A program made the translations under genes and the position numbers. Of a stretch of 64,000 nt of DNA, positions 44,348 through 57,022 are shown piece after piece. Numbering within the stretch: position 1 is the stretch's first letter; every line of letters starts with the position of its first letter. Origin of the DNA: Flaveria trinervia (lineage: Eukaryota > Streptophyta > Magnoliopsida > Asterales > Asteraceae); contig CM046453.1 in NCBI GenBank assembly GCA_025506515.1, positions 34,979,851 through 35,043,850 on the forward strand, read 5' to 3'. The notes below the pieces were generated by a model that ran no database searches, was not told the origin of the DNA, and saw only the letters and a list, made by a program, of their open reading frames with translations.

Positions 44348-46616
44348 TGTAAGGCCCTGTTCCTGGGACACTCACAACTGGTCAATCATCACACATAAAA
44401 CATAAATTTGTATTAACTTACTAAAAACATGCCTCGGAAATATTTAAACATCCAATTCATTTCATTATAATAGCTTTTGCAAAATAATACTTCATTATCA
44501 AATTACATAATACTTGTTGCATTACATCACAAAAACATTATAAAAATGGATGCCATCCAAAATGAGCCAAGTAGCCACCCTGTGTCATCCTCAGCAACTA
44601 TTACCTGCCAACTGGAAACACATAAAAGTCAGTGTCGCTGAGTGAGTTCTAGTTTTAGAATAAAACATACTTTACTTTCGTTTTAAAACCATTTTTTACT
44701 TTCGTACATGATCACACATCATAGGTACACATAGATAATATTTTTATTATATTCATCATTCATTTGTTAACTTTCATTCATTCTTCGTACGACAATATCA
44801 TTCGCTTTCATACACTTTCATTCGCTTTCATACGTACTTTCTTTCTTTCATTCTTATGTTCATTACTTTCGATGACATGTACTATACCCCGAACATTATG
44901 CACGAAGCTACTTACTGAGCCTGAGGTCTTTCATAGACCTCGAACATTATGCACGAAGCTGACTCCAGTACCTAGGGAAAGTACACTCATCAATTATCTT
45001 TTTTCTTTCATTCCGGATCAATGCCATATGTTATACCCCGAACATTGTGCATAAAACTGGTTACTGGGCTTGAGGTCTTTCATAGACCTCGATCATTATG
45101 CACGAAGATGACTCTAGTACTTGGGGCAAACGGCAAGGATGCCATACATATGGTCAATAACAAGGATTAGACCCCAGTGTGCATCCTTCTGGGGTAGCTA
45201 ACCGACACACAGTTGAGCTAACACCCTTCATTGGGTGTGAACCTCCATATATTGCTTGCAAGACTTTCTTACTTATCTTTCATTCATTACTGCATGCATT
45301 CTTTCATTACATTCCTCTTTTAATTATCTTCCACTTTACACTACATAATACTTTTCATTTCATTCAGTAACATTCAACGTAGAGGCATGGGCAACAGAAC
45401 ATACATAAAAAGGAACTTCATCATAACCATACAAATCATCACCATACAAGGCACCATTATACATGACATAACATTCAAAATACATACCATCATGTGTAAT
45501 CATCAATTATACATCATCATTCATGTAACATCAACAATGACTTCAAAAAGTCAACTTACATAATCCTTGAGAACCTCCCAAGTCAAAGCCTACATTTCAC
45601 ATTTTCCCCAAAATTTAAAAAAATATTCTAAGTCTTAGGTGCATGACACGATTCAGGCGCATGGCCTTCTGGGCACATGTGGAACGCTTAGGCAGATGGG
45701 AAACTTTCAGGCGCATGGGCACTATTGGGGGGCATGGGCAAAACTTTGTCATTCGGGGCAAATTCCAGGCGCATGGGCACTACGCAGGCGCATTAGTGCG
45801 TAGGCGCTTAAGCTGTCTGGGCGTTTGGACACTTAGTCAGTTTCAGCCTAATTCTAGGCACATGGGAACTATTTGGGCGCGTGAGGTTTGGGTTCATGGG
45901 ACACTTAGGCAGTTGTTTCTGTTGGGCGAATGGGCCACTGTTTAGGTGCATGGGTAGTCTATATAACACTTAAACATCATAATTCAGTCCCCAATCATCA
46001 TATAACCTGTTCTAAGCTTAAATCATACATCCTAAGCCTTAGAAACATAACCATAACATCATCAAGCACATACATTTCCCAAAATCAAATCCCACCCGTA
46101 AGCACACACATACACACATATGAGTATAAAACCCATCTTTTATAAAAACGTACATACATGCATTCCCAGCCCCAAGGCAGTTTAAAACAAGTAAAAAGGG
46201 GGCTCTAGAACTCATCTTAACAGCCTTTGGTTATGACTTCTGTGAAACCTGTTTGCAATTGGGTTCAACCGCCTAGAAACCCACCAAAAACACACCCGAA
46301 CACATATAAACATATAACCAAAGCTAAGGCCAGTAAAGAACATCTTAAAATCATTAATTCTTACCTTGAATTTGATATTTTCTAGTTCTTGTTCAAAGAC
46401 CCAAAAGCTTCTGTTCTTCTTTCTTTCTCTTTGTAAAATCCAAATGATATGTGTAACGAGAGGGTGATGGGCGGCTATCACCTTTATTCACCAACTTTTT
46501 ATAGATTTTGTTCTTTTAGACACTTTTTACCCTTCTACTTGGGTTTAATTTCCTTTCTTTCTTTTCCTTCACTCTTATTCTTTCTTTTGTGACTATAAAA
46601 ATAATCGTGTGTTACA
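44348..46616 (-). repeat. 3' LTR of gypsy H
   Basis: Minus strand TGTAACACACG...GGGCCTTACA, 2.27 kb. Related to the solo LTR 6578-9142: CTAGAACTCACTCAGC core (about 44635), the GGCGCATGGG minisatellite (45640-45950) and a second repeat block CCCCGAACATTATGCACGAA (44880-45130). A 100-residue frame in the minisatellite (45643-45945) is not a gene. Confidence 0.9.
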
Positions 46617-46630
46617 AGTCCACCCCCCTT
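46617..46630 (-). promoter_or_regulatory. Polypurine tract of gypsy H
   Basis: Minus strand AAGGGGGGTGGACT directly before the LTR TGTAAC; E has AAGGGGGGTGGAAT. Confidence 0.9.
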
Positions 46631-46655
46631 ATATAGGTTTCGTCCCTGAAACATG

Positions 46656-47659
46656 TTATTCCTCAAATAATCGTGGGTAATGCTGTCTCACTTCCTCTTC
46701 AGTCTCCCACGTAGACTTAGATCCCTTCCTGTGCTTCCACTGTACACATACAAGAGGAACCACTTTATTCCTTAAATTCTTCTCATTTCGATTAATGATC
46801 GCCACTAGTTGCTCCAAATAGTTGACCTGTTCATCTACCTCGATATCCTCTGGTGGTACAATCATATCCTCGTCTTCTAAACACTTTCTCAGATGAGATA
46901 CATGAAATGTCGAGTGAATTCCACTTAACTCATCTCGTAACTCTAGTCTATAGGTCACTTTTACTACTCGAGTAATGATTCGGAAAGGCCCTATGTACAT
47001 TAGGCTCAACTTTCCCTGCTTTCTGAACCGAATGATACCTTTCAAAGGTGGGACTTTCAACATAACTCTATCACCCACCCAGAACTCAATCGTTCTACGT
47101 CGTTTATCAACATACGACTTTTTCCTATCTTTAGCAGCCTTCATAAAGGCCTTGATCCTTTACAGCTTTTCGGTTATAGCCTCGACCACCTTGATGCTCC
47201 CTAACTCTTTATGGCCAATATCACTCTAACACACGGTGTTCTGCATCTCCTACCATATAGCATCTCATAAGGGGACATACCAATGTTGACATGATAACTG
47301 TTGTTATATGAGAACTCAGCTAACGGTAAGTGGTCATCCCAATTGCCTCCAAAGTCAATGAGGCTTGCCCAAAGCATATCTTCCAGCGTCTAAATCATCC
47401 TCTTCGACTGGACATCCGTCTGAGGATGACAAGCCATGCTAATATGTAACCTCATCCCCATCGCATCAGGGAATTTCTTCCAAAATTTAGATGTAAACCG
47501 GGTGTCGCGATTAGACACAATGGATACCGCACACCATGATAAGTTACAATATCCTTGATAAAAAGATCAGCCAACCTCTCGGATTAATACTCCTCGTGAA
47601 TCGGTAGGAAGTGAGCAATCTTCATGAAACGATCAACTATCACCCATATAGCATCATAC
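46656..47659 (-). pseudogene. Integrase C-terminus with chromodomain of gypsy H
   Basis: From 47659 down, the sense reads YDAIWVIVD, ERLADLFIKDIV, NRDTRFTSKFW and WDDHLPLAEFSYNNSYH with stops and shifts, matching the E integrase. The frame 47144-46656 (162 residues) is open: KKSYVDKRRRTIEFWVGDRV, YIGPFRI, FHVSHLRKC, then VCVQWKHRKGSKSTWETEEE, a chromodomain of the type found at the end of Tekay/Del chromovirus integrases that steers insertion to marked chromatin. The second catalytic Asp is kept in NRDTRF; the N-terminal part is outside the window. Confidence 0.85.
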
Positions 47660-48460
47660 TGTAACGCCCTGCATAAAGTCGAAACGAGCCAATTAATGAT
47701 AATAGGCCTAGTCTGGACTTTTTAAAGAAAATAAGCGGGTAATGGAGTATGGACCAAGTCGACTTCGTGGGATATGTGTTTGGCGAGTTAAAGGTCCCTT
47801 GAACGCCTGGTATATATAAACGGATCAGCTTGAGCAGCTCTCATTTGAAACTCAACACCCAATTTCTAGAGAGAGAGTAAAGAGAGAAAATGGAGAAGTG
47901 GTGTAGATTTAAGGCTCGGTTGATCACAGGATTGAAGGTCGGTGTTTGTGGGCATCCAAAAAACAAGGAAACACTAAGAATCCACGTAAGAAACATCATT
48001 TAATCGTCCCTTTTGATGTAAACCCAGATTCTAGAGCTTGGGTTTTTAAAAGTGGCAAAGATTCACCCAAAACTCACATTTTTGTGTAAGAAAACATGTA
48101 AGAAGATTAGATATAGCTTACTGGGTGATAAACCAAGGTTTTGGATGTAAAAGATTGAAATTTTGGGTCAAAAATAGGGTGGTTCATAATTTTCAGCCCG
48201 TTCTGTGAAACTGGGTGTTCATCAAGCGAAATTATGTATTCGCCAGCGAAACTATGGGTCTTCCTGCGAACCGCAGGTAGTTTGGCAGACATGGTTATCT
48301 AATGAAAGTTGGGTGAAACTGGCAGCAAAATTGGCAGCGAAGGTGCCTGCGAAATTGTTAAACAACTAAAGAATCCAAGGTTTTATTCTGCTGTCAATTT
48401 CTGCCAAACAACTAAAGAAAACACAATGTCTGCCAAACAACTAAAGAAAACACAGCGAAG
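47660..48460 (+). repeat. 5' LTR of gypsy E, first segment
   Basis: TGTAACGCCCTGCATAAAGTCG, a TATATATAAACGGATCAGC core promoter (47811-47830), a GA-rich leader and a possible splice donor CACGTAAGAAAC near 47985, then GCGAAACT-type repeats. Colinear with 61625-62450. Ends where copia A2 begins. Confidence 0.85.
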
Positions 48461-48557
48461 GTGCTTGCTAAGCTTGTTATTGGGTATGACCCGACTTGGA
48501 TCATAACATACTAACCACATCAATGTTCTATGTCTCTTGGGCATAAAGAATCCAACA
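48461..48557 (-). repeat. 3' LTR of copia A2, truncated
   Basis: Minus strand TGTTGGATTCTTTATGCCC matches the start of the 5' LTR (55631 downward) and stops matching about 95 bases in, at the boundary with E sequence. The missing 0.8 kb was deleted. Confidence 0.8.
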
Positions 48558-48571
48558 ATCTCCCACTTGCA
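48558..48571 (-). promoter_or_regulatory. Polypurine tract of copia A2
   Basis: Minus strand CAAGTGGGAGAT directly before TTGTTGGATTC; the GGGAGATTGTTGG junction is common in plant copia elements. Confidence 0.8.
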
Positions 48572-49340
48572 CAAGATTCATTGAAGATTGATGCAAGCAG
48601 TAAATACCGCCTAACAATGGTTTACTACCCTTAATACGCATGATTAAAAGCCATTCAATAACATCATCCCCTTCAAGTATCCAACTTGAAATGATTTAGG
48701 TGATTAATCATTTACCCTTTTCTTACAGATGTCATGTTAAATCCAAGGACACAAAATGATCATTCCTTGTTGATTTAACTTAATCAGACCTTAGACATCT
48801 TGCTCTCAACAAATAAGAGAAACACATTCCATCTTGACTACATACGTTTCTCACAATCACCTCATGTCACACTTGAACATAGCCTTATATACTGACCACT
48901 ATTTTAGAGCAGTGATGAACTAGCTCAAGGTATAACACTTTGGTGAATATCAAAACCCAATATGTATCTCAGGTCGAAGGATACCAAATGATATTCTCTT
49001 TTACTCAAATTTACTTATGATCAATCATGAAGATTCCATGTAGTTAAATTTGAGACGCGGGTCTGTCCAATATTTGTATCCCATAAATATCTATGAACTT
49101 TGGCAGCAACCAATTGCCCTATATTCATTCGTTATGAATATCCACCAATCCATGTTCATCATAGTCTTAGGTTCATATTTGTTCCCACAAACATGACCGA
49201 CTACAGACATTTAGAATAATAAGCATATTCATGGATCTATACATGCTAAAATGAATATAACTCAAAATATCCCAAGTATATAAAGAGTTAAATATTACAT
49301 TGTTCCAAACTTTTAAATACTAAACAGATCAATTCCAATC
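48572..49340 (-). other. Non-coding 3' region of copia A2
   Basis: About 770 bases between the pol end and the polypurine tract without coding sense on either strand; no repeats noted. Confidence 0.6.
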
Positions 49341-52100
49341 ACTAGAATATCGAAGTCCTAAGGCACAAGTATGACTTTCATGCTTTGCCCTTTCAAGGAG
49401 CTTCGTGAGTGGATCCGCAATGTATTGATCGGTGTGAACTTTACGAATACATATCTTTCCCTTTTCAACTTCATCCTTTATGTAGTTGAATTTCCGCTCA
49501 ATGTGCCTAGTCTTTTGATGTGCACAGGGTTCCTTGATTTGTGCAATCGTACCCTCGTTATCACAAAAGATTTCTAGGGGTCTTGAATGGTAGAGAACAC
49601 CCCTAGATCAGCAATAAATTTCTTTATCCATGCAGCTTCCTGAGCTGCTAATGAGGCGGCTATGTAATCAGATTTTGTAGTGGACAATGCTACCCCATTC
49701 ATAATGAAGACATACCCTGATTGTTATCGAGAATCATCTCAATCAATTTGGAAACTTGCATTCGTGTAACCCTTTACAACGAGTTCCACTTCATCAGATC
49801 TGTATATTAGAAACATTTCCTTAGTCCTCCTAAGGTATTTCAACATACTTTTAATAGCCATCCAATGGCTATTACTTGGATTCTGCTGATATCCGCTTGT
49901 CGTGCTTAACGCGCATGACACGTCCGATCTAGTGCATATGATCACATACATGATGGATCCTATATCAAACGCATATGGGATGTCCTTCATTAGATCTTGC
50001 TCATCCTTTGAGCTTGGACATTGAGATGTACTCAATATTGTCCCTCTTTGAATAATACCATACTTTTCTAGAGTTTTTCCATCTTGAACCTTTTCAAGAC
50101 TTTATTAATATATGCACTTTGATTTAAACTTATCAACCGCCTCGATCTGTCCCTGTAGATCTTTATTCCTAAAATATAGGTGGCTTCAACGAGATCTCTT
50201 ATGGAAAAACAATTTCCAAGCCAGGTTATAACACCTTCCATGGTCGGAATATCATTTCAAAAAAGTAGTATGTCATCAACATGGAATACTAAGAATGTAA
50301 TTATGCTCCCACTAGCCTTCTTATATACACAAGCCTCGTCAGCGTTCTTGATGAAACCAAATTTCTTGATCTCTTTATCAAAACGTTGATTCCAACTCCT
50401 TGATGCTTGTTTCAATCCATAGATTGATCTCTTTAACTTGCATACTTTATTAGGATGTTGTGGATCGACAAAACCATCAGGTTGGACCATATGGTTAGTC
50501 TCTTCGAGATGTCCATTAAGAAAAGTGGTTTTGACATCTATTTGCAAAGTCTCATAGTCATATTATGTAGCTGTGGAAAATAATATCCTAATTGACTTTA
50601 GCATTGCCACAGGTGAGAAAGTTTCATCATAATCAACCTCTTAAGTTTGAGTGAAACCTTTTGCTACAAGTCTTGCTATGTAAGTATCCAAGTTTCCATG
50701 CATATCCTCTTTTTTTCTTGAAAAAGACTTGCATCCAACCGATTTGGAGTTAAGTGGAGGGTCAACCAATTCCCAAACTTGATTGTCATACATGGATTGC
50801 ATCTCAATGTTCATGGCTTCCAGCCATTTGTCACAATCCACATTGGACATTGCATGATGGTATGTAGTTGGCTCATCGGAGTCAACCACATAGCATCCAT
50901 TTATGAAAGATCCATATCTTTCAGGTGGAATGGTAAAACTACCAGATCTGCGAACGTTTTGTGTGTATTGATCAACCTCTTGATCATCATCAACAACCTC
51001 TTGTTGATTGCCAGTTTCAACTAAACGTGCATCGGCTTGTGGATCCTAATCCTCATCAAATTTCACTATTCTATACGTTATTCCTTCCATAAGGAACTTA
51101 GCTTCCAAGAACTCTACCTTTCGAGCAATAAATACCTTTTGGTCTGTTAGATTGAAGAAGTAGTATCCAATACAATCATTGGGATATCCAACAAATATAC
51201 ACTTAGTGGATCGACTTTCGAATTATTTTTGGGTGTTAGCTTAACATAATCTTCATAACCCCATACTTTTAAATATGATAGCAATGGAACTCTTCCATGC
51301 CTTTTTTCAAAAGGTGTCAAATCCACTTTCTTGGTCCGGTCATATTCAAAATACGAGTCGCGGAGAGCAATGCGAAACCCTAATGATAGAGGTAGTGAGT
51401 TTATAGCTATCATAGATCGAACCATATCCAATAGGGTTCGGTTTCTCCTTTTAGACACACCATTATGTTGTGGTGTTCTTGGATGGAATAAGTTGTGAGA
51501 CGATCCCACAACTTCTTAGATGATCCTGAAAAGCCTCACTTAGGTATTCACCTTCTCAATCTAAACAAAGAACTTTGATAGTTTTATTGAGTTGATTTTC
51601 TACTTCATTCTCAAGGTTTTTGAACATTTCAAAAGCTTCATGTTTATGTGTCATCAAGTACACATAACCATAGCGACTATTATCGTCGGTAAAGGTAATG
51701 AAGTATCTTTCACCATTTCTAGTCATTGTCTTAAAAGGGCCACATACATCCGAATTTATGATTCCTAATAAGTATTTTGCCCTCTCGTTAGTACCACTAA
51801 AGGGTGACTTGGTCATCTAACCTTGTAAACAAGATTCACATTTATCAAATGAAACATTTTCATTTTTTTCCAAAAGACCATTCTTTTGAGGTGTTTGAAT
51901 CCGATTCTTGTTTATGTGACCAAGACGACAATGCCAAAGATAAGAATCACTTAAAACCCATTTTAAGTTTCTTGGTGCTTGTTTGGTAGAGTGAGCTATC
52001 AAAGGATGAATTATCATGAACCAATTCATAGATACCATTAAAAGGCATAGCCTTAAAATAAAACACATCATCCATACAAACATAAATACCATTTAGCAAA
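49341..52100 (-). pseudogene. Integrase, reverse transcriptase and RNase H of copia A2
   Basis: Minus-strand order: GAG-pre-integrase LWHCRLGHINKNRI and CESCLQG (52000-51820). The integrase core has FTDDNSRYGYVYLM and CLD-stop (51550), then PQHNGVSKRRNRTLLDM, where the catalytic Glu is Lys. RT has KWLEAMNIEMQSM, ARLVAKGFTQT-stop, QIDVKTTFLNGHLEE, SIYGLKQASRSWN and FHVDDILLF (50265). RNase H is reduced to scraps (50035-49739) and ends HTDQYIADPLTK-like near 49430. About ten stops and shifts. The sequence type is a different copia group from B, C and D, with no third ORF. Confidence 0.85.
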
Positions 52101-53304
52101 TTTTAATTCATAACCACATTGTTTTTAAAAGGGAAATCGAAATTATGTTCCTAATCAAACTAGGAGCATACAAAGTTTTCTTAAGAATAACTTCCAAACC
52201 ATTTAAAAGTTTCAAAATATAGTCTCCTTGGGCTTAAACATCAACTTTAGCTCTGTTGCCCATGTAGAGACTTGTGTCTCCCTTCTTGAAGTGCTTATTT
52301 CTTTTGAACTCCTGCAACAAATTGCATATGTGAGTTCCACATCTGGTATCGAATACCCATGTGTTTGAAGAAATAACATTTAAACCAATGTGAATCATGA
52401 AAGTTGTAGCTAAGGTTTGCCCGGCATCCCTCTTGTTTCTTAACTCTTTGAGATAGGTTGGACAATTCCTTTTCAAATGTCCTATCTCACCACACTCAAA
52501 GCATGGATCGTTCTCCGTTACCTTAGGCTTCTCAAGCTTAGGCTTTGGAGATTCCGCTTTAGCCTTCCCTTTCCCTTTGCCTTTGACGTACCCCTTTCCT
52601 TTGGCAACATTTGCCTTGGGATCGGGGAATGGCCTTTTCTTATTGCCTCCCTTATTGATCGAGAGAACAAGTAGAACCTTTCTACCCATCCATGCCTTGG
52701 TCTTTTTGAGCATTGCGTGAAGCTCACCAATGCTCTTGTCCTATCCGTTCATATTGTAATTCATTATGAAAGTCTTAACCCTTTTAGTTAGGCCATTAAG
52801 GATCAAATTTGTGGCCAACTTCTTTGAGATGGGGCAATTAAGCCTCTCAAGGCGATCAACGTGGATTTTCATCTTAAGTACATAAGATGATACCAATTGG
52901 GTTCCTTCCATGCGACACGCATGAAGCACTCAAACCATTTCAAAGCGCTTTACCCTAGCTTGTTGAAGGAACATTTCCTTCAACTAGGTAATTATGTCAT
53001 ATGCCCCAGATGCTCCAAATCCTTTTTGGAGTTTGGGAATCATAGTTCCCAACACAAGGCATGGAACCTGCATGGAATCCTCAGTATACTGAAGCCAATC
53101 ATTATAGGCCTCAACATCCTTGGGGTCGGGTTGGTCAGGATGGGATCGTCAAGGACATAGGCCTTTTTCTCTTGCTTGAGAACAATTCTCAAGTCTCAAA
53201 ATCAGTCCATAAAGTTATCATGGTTAAGACGATCCCTTTCTAAGATGGTTCTCAGTGATATGGTAGGGACGGTTGGGGTGGTAGCATTATGGTTTGCGGC
53301 CATT
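52101..53304 (-). pseudogene. Gag and protease of copia A2
   Basis: Gag starts at ATG 53304 (MAANHNATTPTVP), shifts frame repeatedly, and reads GTQLVSSYVLKMKIHVDRLE (52900) and PISKKLATNLILNGL. The 159-residue frame 52713-52234 contains a Lys-rich part, CFECGEIGHLKRNC (CCHC knuckle, all ligands kept) and the protease site WVFDTRCGTHICN. In this site the Gly of DTG is replaced by Arg, which should kill the protease. Confidence 0.85.
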
Positions 53305-54711
53305 TCTACAAAATTACAAAGTTCATATTAGTATTTCTGAAAATTACATTTTAATTATTAATACCCTTTTCATGTCTCATAGATAATTAAGAATTAAAAT
53401 CTAGAATCCAACGTTACATTTAAATGATGGTTAGGTGACCTTTATCCCATTATTTAAATTAACAAGGTAGTCAACATTTGACAATTGCAACCTATTCCAA
53501 CTTCTAGCTTTATGGGATCGGTTAAACATCTTATGTTTAGTCGGCATGTAAAATCCCATCAACAGCATTGTATGCCATGCTTCGGTGACCCTATGCACAT
53601 GGTTTCCAATTCAAGTCATCCTACTTACACACACGTGTGAGTTTACACATACAAGTGGTTAGGTGACCTTTATCCCATAAATATGTTAAGCCCACCTCAA
53701 ACACACAAGTTCCCTAGAAGTGGTTAGGTGACCTTTATCCCACAAATAGTTTTCAAGTGATTCTAGTGTCGTGTAAAAGGATGGTGTTTAACTTGTTTCC
53801 AAAGGGATTTAGTTTTCATTAATTCTAGTTATGAAAACTCTATGTACCTTGTATTCGCATGCTTTCAAATACATGGTACCCTACGGTTCTTTTTAATAAA
53901 ACCTCTTTTATTTGAAATCATTAATTCTTTTAATAACTTTTATTAACATATTAATGATTAAAAATCATGAAAATTCAGCTTGTTATGATTATTTATTAAG
54001 ATTTTTAAGCATATCCACATATCAAACAATCAACATAAAATGGATAACACCACATGTGCATAACCGTAGCCACTATGTTGACAACACTTGTTTGCCATCA
54101 CAAGTGTTGTAATTTGGTCTTTCCTAAGGGTTGAACATAACACAAAAGATGAGATCTCCAAAGACCCCCACTTGAAGTTGCATCCAAATGCTTCAAGTCC
54201 TTCTGTTTGTGTCTTCCCTTTGTCCTTCCAACTTATGCATATTCTTTTACAAAATTTATATCCTAATACAAATTTTCTAATAAAATAAAACACACTTAAT
54301 CTATCTATTACATCACCATTAAATGAATAAATAAATTACATCCAAATACAAGCACAAAAGAATAATATTACAACCCATTATGAATGAAATCAACCAAAAC
54401 AAACATCCATCCAAAACCAAATCAACACAAGGTTAAGGCTAGGTTATGCACCAATATGAAACATCTTATACAACATACACGAACCAAAATAAATCCCCAT
54501 TTGACCCTAAATTTTCAGCCAACATAAACCAAGAATTTAGGGTGTTTTTGTCTTTGATATTTTTCTTTGAAGGTTTAATCACAAGCATGTAAGATATAAC
54601 CTTGAAAGGTTGGGGATTCATTATATCACCACAAAACAGCTCTTATAAGATCGTTAAAGTCCAATAAAACCAATTTTACAAGGACAAATGAAGCTAGTCA
54701 TCCACATATCC
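53305..54711 (-). other. Long leader of copia A2 with three copies of the conserved 20-mer
   Basis: Non-coding. GGTTAGGTGACCTTTATCCC (plus-strand reading) at about 53428, 53657 and 53722, and the ACACACGTGTG palindrome near 53630, as in A1. Other stretches differ from A1 by many changes. Confidence 0.6.
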
Positions 54712-54725
54712 GGCTCTACATGTCA
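54712..54725 (-). promoter_or_regulatory. Putative primer binding site of copia A2
   Basis: Minus strand TGACATGTAGAGCC one base from the LTR end CCCAACA; corresponds to TGGCATCAAGAGCC of A1. Confidence 0.45.
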
Positions 54726-54726
54726 A

Positions 54727-55631
54727 TGTTGGGTTTGTTGGACCATTAACATAGTTGTTTAACCATTTAAACAAGAAAATGCAGCAGAATAAAACCTTAA
54801 TCTTATGATTTGTAATCTGAAAAATTAAGGCTAATAACATAACAACAACAAAACCAAGAATATAGGATCAAATATATGTGAATGGACTAGCTATCAAGAA
54901 GAAAAAACAACCAAAAACAAACCATCAAACTACCTTCCAAAGGCTGCTGAAAAACGTGATTTTGATGAAGAGAATTAGGTTCTTGAATCACCAAAACACC
55001 AAGGAGAGGTTTCCTCAAGCATCCATACCCACAAGCATCAAGCAAGCACCTTTGTTGCTAGGATTTGAACACCAAAACCCAAACAAGAAGCTGCTGGAAC
55101 CACCTTCCAGCCGTAAGTTTTCTTCAAGAGAAGGAGAGAGTATGTTCTTTTTGGGTTCTTGCATGTGAGAGAGAGAAGAAGATGGAGTGTATGTCTAGTT
55201 CTTGGAGTATGGTGCATAGAAAACAACCAAGACACACTCCCCATAAAGGGGGCGGCCGAATATACGTCAAAAGGAGGGGTTTTTCCCCCAAAACCATTTT
55301 CCAATTTTATGAACTACTTGTTTTATTAGTTATATAATTAATCTTTTAATTATATAACTCATACACACTTTTATTATTTGATGTTATTTAACTAGTTTAA
55401 ACAACATTACAAATAATACCCATGAACAAAATACCCTATAAGTTGTTCAATCTTATATGCAACTTATTTAGAAAACCCATTTTATAAATCGGTGTATTTA
55501 CTTAACATGATCATATCATCAATTAATATTAATTGGTGTTTGCTAAGCTTATTATTGGGTATGGCCCGACTTGGATCATAATGTACAAACCACATCAATG
55601 TTCTATGTGTCTTGGGCATAAAGAATCCACA
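54727..55631 (-). repeat. 5' LTR of copia A2
   Basis: Minus strand TGTGGATTCTTTATGCCC...CCCAACA, 905 bases, TG...CA ends. Matches the 3' remnant at 48461-48557 and A1. Frames at 54878-55337 are LTR shadows. Confidence 0.85.
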
Positions 55632-56672
55632 GACCTTACCTTCCTATTATGTATTATTCCGTTGTTTACGTATTATGAGTATGAAATAAACGTAAAGTAT
55701 TATGTAATGTAAATCGGAAGTTAATGATAATGTTAAGTGGAACGTAAAGAAAGAATAAATGCATGCATTAATGAATAAAGGAAAGTAAAGAAAGTCTTGC
55801 AAGCCTTGATGGAGATTCATGCCCAATAAAGGTTGTTAGTTCAACGGTTTGTGGGTCAGCAACCCCAGAAGGATGCACACCGGGGTTTGTCTTTTTTATT
55901 GACCATTTGTATGGAACCTTTGTCGCTTACCCCGGTACTGTGGTCAGGCCACCGGGCGTAATGTATGGGAGTTTATTTATAGACTTCGGCCCAGTACCCG
56001 CTTTATGCATGGCGGTGGGGTACAACACATGGCAATGGTACACCTGAATTTACCCCGGTACTGTGGTCTGGCCACCTGGCACAATGTATGGGGGCCTATG
56101 ATAGACCTCGGCCTAGTACCTGCTTTATGCATGACGGTGGGGTAAAGTTCATGGTATTGGTATGGAATGTAAAGAAGTAACGATGAACGTACGTAATGAA
56201 TGGTAAGAAAGGTAACGAATGATAACACTAACGTATGATGATGCATGAACGAAAGTTAACGAACGATGATGGAAGATAATAATATTATTATCTATGTACA
56301 TATGATGCTTGATTGTGTAAGAATGTAAAGAAAGGTTTTAAACGAAGTAAAAGTATTTTATTTTACAAAACTAGAACTCACTCAGCAACGCTAACTTTTA
56401 TGTATTTTTTTCCAATTGGTAGGTAAAGGTTGTTGAGGATGGTACGGGGCGGCTACTTGGCTCTTTTGGATGGCATTCTTTTGTTAATGTTTTTTCATTG
56501 TAATGCGAACAAATGATGTTTTGTAACGAATGTTGTATTATTTTGCAAAAGCAACTATTTATATGTGAAATGGTTTAAATTAATTCCGCTGCAATGTTTT
56601 TATAAATGTTAAATGTATATTTTATGTGCGATGGTTGACAAGCTATGAGCGTCCTGGGAACAAGGCCTTAGA
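55632..56672 (+). repeat. 5' LTR of gypsy E, second segment
   Basis: Resumes mid-LTR after A2. It carries the TACCCCGGTACTGTGGTC repeat block (55935-56150) and CTAGAACTCACTCAGC (56378), and ends GGGAACAAGGCCTTAGA. Equivalent to the last kilobase of the solo LTR. Confidence 0.85.
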
Positions 56673-57022
56673 AGTTGGTACCACAGCCAATGTTTAAGTA
56701 AAATGGGTAAAATTTCAAAATAAACCTAAACCTAAACTGAAAATGTGACAGAAAGGGAAGGGATGTCAATCCGAGTAGCTGCGTGCCATGAGGTATTTTC
56801 TAATGATAATTGGCATTACGTGCGCATGTTATGTGGGTTATGTGCCTTTAGTAGATTTAGATACTGCTGTAGTCAGGATAGGAAATGCTTGGGGTATGAA
56901 GAGTAAAGTAAGTGGCTAATCTAACTGGCCACTATAATTAGAGACATACTATACTTGACATAAACTGAGCTATTACCTTGAATGACCATGTTGGTGTTTG
57001 GATTTTGTAGCGTGCTTAGAGG
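56673..57022 (+). other. Leader of gypsy E with primer-site-like sequence
   Basis: TGGTACCACAGCC at 56676-56688 resembles the Met-tRNA site TGGTATCAGAGCC with two changes. The rest, to the gag ATG at 57023, has no coding sense. Confidence 0.6.

Larger units (their letters stand above)
44348..47659 (-). mobile_element. Ty3/gypsy chromovirus H, 3' part (3' LTR plus integrase end)
   Basis: On the minus strand: integrase core and chromodomain (47659-46656), polypurine tract, and complete 3' LTR (46616-44348). The 5' part is displaced beyond E, which interrupts H at 47660, and so lies outside the window. GCTAA (44343-44347) should be its left target duplication. It interrupts Gag of B1. Confidence 0.85.
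48461..55631 (-). mobile_element. Copia-type element A2, with truncated 3' LTR
   Basis: On the minus strand: full 5' LTR (55631-54727), primer-site-like sequence, 1.4-kb leader, gag-pol pseudogene, polypurine tract and only the first roughly 95 bases of the 3' LTR (48557-48461). Same family as A1. It lies inside the 5' LTR of E. Stops and shifts are frequent throughout. Confidence 0.85.

Noticed and set aside
45643..45945. 100-residue frame
   Set aside because: Reads through the inverted GGCGCATG minisatellite of the H LTR.
47660..48460. Independent solo LTR inserted in H
   Set aside because: It lacks an LTR end and matches the first part of E's 3' LTR; it fits better as the first segment of E's own 5' LTR, split by A2.
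54878..55337. Frames of about 90 residues
   Set aside because: Inside the A2 5' LTR and overlapping on opposite strands.
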